A DNA stretch of 64,000 bases, from contig NKIN01000001.1 in assembly GCA_002255905.1 (NCBI GenBank), positions 434,001 through 498,000 on the forward strand. The letters run 5' to 3'. The notes below the pieces were generated by a model, which was not told the DNA's origin, ran no database searches, and saw only the letters and a program-made list of their open reading frames with translations. Source of the DNA: Burkholderiales bacterium PBB1. Lineage in GTDB: Bacteria > Pseudomonadota > Gammaproteobacteria > Burkholderiales > Burkholderiaceae_C. Numbering within the stretch: position 1 is the stretch's first letter; each line of letters starts with the position of its first letter. Position numbers and translations under genes: made by a program. Of the stretch, positions 60,490-64,000 are shown one piece after another.

Positions 60490-61290
60490 CTATTTGCGCT
60501 CGTTGCGTGCTAGCAATCGCAGCACGTGTTCCACCGGAATGGCGTAGCTGATGCCCGACGGATGTGTCAGCGCAGACTCCCGTGTACCTTTCAGGGCCAC
60601 CATGTTGATCACTCCGACGACAGCGCCTGTCTCTGCATCGAACACCGGACCGCCGCTGTTGCCGGGATAGGCCGTCGCGTCAAGTTGAAGCAAGTCGAAT
60701 GCGCCGTCCTTCAGGGCCTTGATGGCGCGACTGTCGAGCTGCCGCGCGCTCGGGCTGGGCAGGGCCACCGTTGTGATCGCCGACACGATGCCACGGTGGG
60801 TGACGGGCGACAGACCCAGGTTGCTGCCCAGCGGGAATCCGATGAAAGCGACCATCTGCCCTTCGCGCGCAGCCTGCGCCGCGCCCAAGGTGAGCACCGG
60901 CAAGGCGCTTCCCTCGAAGCGAAGCAGGGCCAGGTCATGTGCTTTGTCGATCTCGATCACCTCTAGGCTTCGCATGCTGTCTTGTCCTGATGCGCCAGGC
61001 GTGTAGACGACCAGGCTGCCGGCATCTGCGTCATCTTTTGTGGCGCGCGCGATCACATGCGCATTGGTCACCAGCAGGTTGCCGTCGCCAACAATGAAAC
61101 CTGTGCCGCTGAAGCCGAAGCGGGGGCTCTGCGTTTCCTTGTAGAAGCCGACGGCCAACACCGATGGCTTGAACTTGGCGATCAGGCTCGGAAGCGTATC
61201 TGCTGCGCTCGACATGGACGGCGCCATCACGATGGCTAGGCCAACCAAGTATCTTGAAGCTGCCCCCTTCAATGCTGCAAGTGCTCTCAT
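60490..61290 (-). CDS. Exported trypsin-like serine protease (S1C type)
   Basis: A 266-residue protein with a signal peptide (MRALAALKGAASRYLVGLAIVMAPSMSSAA). The triad is His in LLVTNAHVIAR, Asp in IDKAHDLALLRF and Ser in ATAYPGNSGGPVFDAETGAV. No PDZ domain follows. ATG 61290 gives the signal peptide; the ORF extends upstream to 61434 without one. It is a probable envelope protein quality or maturation protease. Transcribed in the same direction as the HPr-rel-A genes, 326 bases downstream. Confidence 0.82.
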   Translation of the reverse strand: MRALAALKGAASRYLVGLAIVMAPSMSSAADTLPSLIAKFKPSVLAVGFYKETQSPRFGFSGTGFIVGDGNLLVTNAHVIARATKDDADAGSLVVYTPGASGQDSMRSLEVIEIDKAHDLALLRFEGSALPVLTLGAAQAAREGQMVAFIGFPLGSNLGLSPVTHRGIVSAITTVALPSPSARQLDSRAIKALKDGAFDLLQLDATAYPGNSGGPVFDAETGAVVGVINMVALKGTRESALTHPSGISYAIPVEHVLRLLARNERK

Positions 61291-61616
61291 ACCGTCCGCT
61301 CCACTGGTCGTGTCCCAGCGCATGGTGTAAGTCCACAGCCCGGAAAGAGCTGAGATGCTCAGTACTAGCGTGCCACTGTGGGCAGCCGAGTGGGCACAGT
61401 ATCGCTGAGAGTTTTGCAACCGCTCAAGCTGCATCTAGCGCCGGGTCACGTCGGCCGAAGCGGCCGAATCGATCCTGTTGTTCGTACACTTTGGCATCGG
61501 CAGTCCTCGGTTGTCACGGGCGTCAGATACCTATGACAGCCGGCTCAGCCATGAGGCTGCCGACCTACTGCTGATGAAATTTCCGGGCTAGCCTGAATCG
61601 CGCGGGGCGCGGACGC
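61291..61616. other. 326-base intergenic stretch with a short perfect hairpin
   Basis: Lies between the nucleotidyltransferase stop and the protease start. It contains TCGGCCG-AAG-CGGCCGA (61451-61467), a 7-bp inverted repeat with a 3-base loop and no T-tract. Part of the region (61291-61434) is an in-frame extension of the protease. No other gene is seen, and no convincing sigma-54 (-24/-12) site. Confidence 0.5.
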
Positions 61617-62696
61617 TCAGTCCGCGACGAAGAGCTTGTGCGACACGTGCCGGACAAGCAACGGCAATGGCATGCGCAACCAATGGCTGCGGACGAAGAT
61701 CGCGCCGTGCGCCAAGCGCGTCGAGCGCCCGAATGCCGAGGCGTGCGCAGGCCGCAGCGCATGGTCGAACAGCCAGGCACGCCAGCTGCGAGGCCAGGGG
61801 CTGGCGGCGCAGCGCGAGAGTTCGTCGCCCACGGGCTCTGGCACGGTGGTGTTGTAGACGCGCTGACACTGCTGCAACGCGTCCAGCACCGGCAGTCCGA
61901 GCTGCAGCTGCCGCGCCCGCTCGACCAACGCCCGCCAGAACCCAGGTTGGCGTGAAAAATCGCTGAGCAGGGCGTCGAGATCGAACAGGTCTCGCAAGCC
62001 TTTGTGGAACTCGCCAAAGAAGAGGTGACAGGCTGAATGGATGACCATGTCGGTCGGCGCCAGCACGCGGAAGAACGACCATTCGCCCACCAGCGCCGTC
62101 GACTGGGCAAACAAGTCCGCCGGGTCCGGGCGAATGCCCGAGGTGGGGGGCAGGATGGTGTGGTGCACGTCGAGCACGGTGCCCCGGTTCTTGTGCTCGA
62201 GCGGCGGTATCTCGTGCATCCACTCGCGGTAGTAGCGCTCGTCGTAGGCCGTGGTCAGGGCAGGAAACCATCCCGCCCAGTGCAGGCGCTCTTCGACCTG
62301 CGGCAGCGCTGCCTTGGGCACCATCAGGTCGATGTCGTTGAAGATGCGCCCCATGGCCGCTGGATGGGACATGGCCGCATACGCGGCTCCCTTGAGCAGC
62401 AGCACTGGCACGCCCAGCGGCTGCAGTGCCTCTTGCAAGCCGCGCAACTCATGGCGCACGGCTGATGCATGCCGCGTCGCGATGGTGCTGGCCAGCCCGA
62501 GGTGGCGCCGCGCCGCTTCGGGTGCCAGATCCAGGACCCCGCTGTCGCTGAGCCTGCTGTGCAACTGGGCCATCAACTCTGCAGCACGGCTTTGCCACAC
62601 CAGGCGTTCCCAATCGGTCTTGACGAAACCCCGGACACTCTCCGGGTGGCCAAGCGTGGCACTCAGCAGCGTCGGCTTGTCAGGCGCGCGCGTCAT
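61617..62696 (-). CDS. Nucleotidyltransferase-family protein of the HPr-rel-A cluster
   Basis: A 359-residue protein of the uncharacterised nucleotidyltransferase family (MNT/KNTase-like fold). It has LLLKGAAYA near residue 99 and GRIFNDIDLMVP, with the DxD metal-binding pair at 121-123. A helical C-terminal part of about 200 residues with HSACHLFF near 240 follows. Family members are found beside HprK-like kinases and PqqD-like chaperones, and in lasso-type peptide clusters. The substrate is unknown. Its ATG overlaps the kinase stop (ATGA). Confidence 0.75.
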   Translation of the reverse strand: MTRAPDKPTLLSATLGHPESVRGFVKTDWERLVWQSRAAELMAQLHSRLSDSGVLDLAPEAARRHLGLASTIATRHASAVRHELRGLQEALQPLGVPVLLLKGAAYAAMSHPAAMGRIFNDIDLMVPKAALPQVEERLHWAGWFPALTTAYDERYYREWMHEIPPLEHKNRGTVLDVHHTILPPTSGIRPDPADLFAQSTALVGEWSFFRVLAPTDMVIHSACHLFFGEFHKGLRDLFDLDALLSDFSRQPGFWRALVERARQLQLGLPVLDALQQCQRVYNTTVPEPVGDELSRCAASPWPRSWRAWLFDHALRPAHASAFGRSTRLAHGAIFVRSHWLRMPLPLLVRHVSHKLFVAD

Positions 62697-63610
62697 TCGA
62701 TCTCGCGCCACAGGCGATCGATCTCGGGTATGACCTGGTCGAAGGACGCATAGCTGATGCGGTGCGCGTGCACGCCTTCGACAAAACGGCATAGTGCATC
62801 GAAGCCCTCACCGGCCAACACCGATGCGTTGAAGGCGTGCCGGGTGAGTTCGAGCAGGGCGTGGGCGCGGCCCTCAGCGCGGCTGTCCAGTGCGGCGCCG
62901 GCCTCGTAACGCGGGAAGACCAGCATCGCCGGCCGGGCGCGCTGATCCATTGCCAGAACACTTGCACGCGGAGGCCGCATGTGGGCGACCGAGCCCTTGG
63001 CCGTGTCGCGGCAGACCTCGCTGAGCACGATGTCGGGTCCGAGGCCGCGCACCACGTCGATCGATGCGTTCTTCAAGCTGATGGGCCGCGCGATCGGGTG
63101 CACGGTCCCGTCGGCGAGCGACACCAGGGTCAGCTCATCCGACAGCAGGCGCCAGCCCCGATGCACAAGGGCCGCACACAGTGTGCTCTTGCCCGATCCT
63201 GGGTCGGCGGCCAGGACCAGGGCGCGCCCTCCGCGCTCGACCACGGCCGCGTGCAGCACCAGGCAGTCGTGGGCGTGCGACGAAATGACCCAGTTGAGGC
63301 CCCATTCGAGCATCGGCACGGCCTGGGCCAGCGGCAGGGGCTTGAAAGGGATGCGCCCGTCGCACAGCAACAGCGCCTGCGGTCGCAGATGGCGGCGCAT
63401 GGCGTTGGGTGCACGCACTGTGACCTCGAAGTCGACATAGGTGTCGGCTGGGTCTAGCACGGCGAAGTCGCGGTAGAGCTGGGTGATGCCAGCGGCGATC
63501 TGGGGCAGCCCAGACCGCAGACGGACATTGAAACTGCCGCAGCGCATCAAAAGCCCGGGGTCGTCGAGACGGGCATGCAGGGCGGCCGGGGCGAGATCTG
63601 CGACCCTCAA
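62693..63610 (-). CDS. HprK-related kinase A
   Basis: A 305-residue protein with the HPr kinase/phosphorylase fold but no HPr-binding context. Walker A ADPGSGKST lies at residues 135-143, an SDELTLV block near 163, and the C-terminal VSLKNASIDVVRG-like and DTAKGSVAHMRPP segments match the HprK-rel-A family. The start is TTG 63610, overlapping the PqqD-like stop in TTGA; no better start exists. Such kinases are proposed to phosphorylate a peptide or protein Ser. Coupled to both neighbours. Confidence 0.78.
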   Translation of the reverse strand: MRVADLAPAALHARLDDPGLLMRCGSFNVRLRSGLPQIAAGITQLYRDFAVLDPADTYVDFEVTVRAPNAMRRHLRPQALLLCDGRIPFKPLPLAQAVPMLEWGLNWVISSHAHDCLVLHAAVVERGGRALVLAADPGSGKSTLCAALVHRGWRLLSDELTLVSLADGTVHPIARPISLKNASIDVVRGLGPDIVLSEVCRDTAKGSVAHMRPPRASVLAMDQRARPAMLVFPRYEAGAALDSRAEGRAHALLELTRHAFNASVLAGEGFDALCRFVEGVHAHRISYASFDQVIPEIDRLWREIE

Positions 63611-63861
63611 GTGATGGGATCTAGGATCTTGAGATCCACCAGGCTCTGCCACTCGGACGCTGTGATGGCCGGGGTTTGATGCAACGAGCCTTGGGACGCG
63701 GCTGTCGGTGCCGCAGCGTCGAACCCGACCAGTGCCTGAAACCAAGCCGTGTCCAGCAAATGCGTCTCGCAGGTTTCAGGCACGTAGACCACGAGTCCGT
63801 CGTCGAAAGCCCGCCATTGCACGCCGGCTTTGATACGCAGACCGTGTAATGGCAGAACCAT
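63607..63861 (-). CDS. HPr-rel-A system PqqD-like peptide chaperone
   Basis: An 84-residue PqqD-like (RiPP recognition element) protein: WRAFDDGLVVYVPETCETHLLDTAWFQALVGFD, then a helical C-terminal part ending LVDLKILDPIT. PqqD-fold proteins bind leader peptides of ribosomal peptides and present them to modifying enzymes. Translationally coupled to the kinase by a TTGA overlap. It starts 12 bases after the stop of a small ORF that is the obvious candidate client. Confidence 0.78.
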   Translation of the reverse strand: MVLPLHGLRIKAGVQWRAFDDGLVVYVPETCETHLLDTAWFQALVGFDAAAPTAASQGSLHQTPAITASEWQSLVDLKILDPIT

Positions 63862-63873
63862 GCAGGCCGTCCG

Positions 63874-63984
63874 TCAGTGCTCGGGGCTGCCGTTGCACCA
63901 GAGGTCGGTGGTCCTCGAGTAGATGTCGACCTTTTGCACGAACTCTGTGAAAGCGGCCTTCTTGCCATTGGCGGAAGTCGCCAT
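63874..63984 (-). CDS. Candidate small peptide (possible substrate of the HPr-rel-A cluster)
   Basis: A 36-residue reading frame from ATG 63984 to TGA 63876-63874. The first 17 residues are MATSANGKKAAFTEFVQ, continuing KVDIYSRTTDLWCNGSPEH. The frame stays open upstream to the window edge, so it may be the C-terminus of a longer protein. It has mixed charge, one Cys and one Trp, and a Ser/Thr-rich core beside a kinase gene. The PqqD-like gene follows after 12 bases. No family is recognised. Confidence 0.4.
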   Translation of the reverse strand: MATSANGKKAAFTEFVQKVDIYSRTTDLWCNGSPEH

Positions 63985-64000
63985 CGTGGCTTTGTCGCAA

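Noticed and set aside
61385-61405. Sigma-54 (-24/-12) promoter in the intergenic region
   Set aside because: A GG-N10-GC spacing exists on the plus strand but most consensus positions do not match and no plus-strand gene follows.
1-64000. CRISPR arrays, tRNA/rRNA genes, insertion sequences, prophage genes
   Set aside because: No direct-repeat arrays, tRNA cloverleaf, rRNA blocks, transposase or integrase reading frames were recognised.

Overview
The window is 64 kb of uniformly GC-rich chromosomal DNA with tightly packed genes, many of them overlapping by 4 bases (ATGA, GTGA or TTGA). The gene content and order point to a betaproteobacterium of the order Burkholderiales, probably a free-living Rubrivivax/Leptothrix/Methylibium-like lineage. 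Supporting signs are gmk-rpoZ-spoT-greB, ribD-ribE-ribB(X)-ribH-nusB, an ImuA/ImuB cassette, an MSHA-type pilus locus, and a PEP-CTERM/exosortase-style regulator next to an HPr-rel-A cluster. I see no rRNA or tRNA genes, no CRISPR array and no insertion sequence.

Bases 1-14,042 form a ketone-degradation island. A minus-strand operon encodes all five parts of an acetophenone-carboxylase-type enzyme: two HyuA-like ATPase subunits, a small Cys-rich subunit, a HyuB-like subunit and an epsilon-like subunit. It runs into the first codons of a CobW-type GTPase that leaves the window. A PAS-LuxR regulator lies upstream. Divergent from it are a SCP2-type thiolase, an acyl-CoA ligase and a large MalT/LAL regulator. 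The set can be read as ketone plus bicarbonate to beta-keto acid, then its CoA ester, then acetyl-CoA plus a shortened acyl-CoA. The true substrate is not known.

Bases 14,126-18,880 hold unrelated single genes: an exported double beta/gamma-crystallin protein, a UGT-type glycosyltransferase, an RlmN-like radical SAM enzyme, a small alpha/beta-barrel protein and BluB.

Bases 18,899-35,295 are a minus-strand MSHA-type type IV pilus locus. It encodes two GspE-family ATPases, a platform protein, a major pilin, minor pilins, an MshQ-like adhesin, the PilM/N/O/P-like alignment complex and the MshL secretin. It sits directly downstream of ybgC-tolQ-tolR-tolA, where tolB and pal would normally follow. 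Upstream of tol are an aminotransferase, nusB and the riboflavin genes. A second minor-pilin operon (fimT, pilE, pilW, pilX, pilV types) lies between ribD and nrdR-glyA.

Bases 49,547-58,899 hold a lytic transglycosylase, ubiD, an SOS-controlled imuA-imuB pair without dnaE2, greB, spoT, rpoZ and gmk. Bases 59,060-64,000 hold a PrsR-type sigma-54 response regulator, an exported trypsin-like protease, and a translationally coupled nucleotidyltransferase, HprK-like kinase and PqqD-like chaperone set. This set is preceded by a 36-residue reading frame that could encode its peptide substrate.
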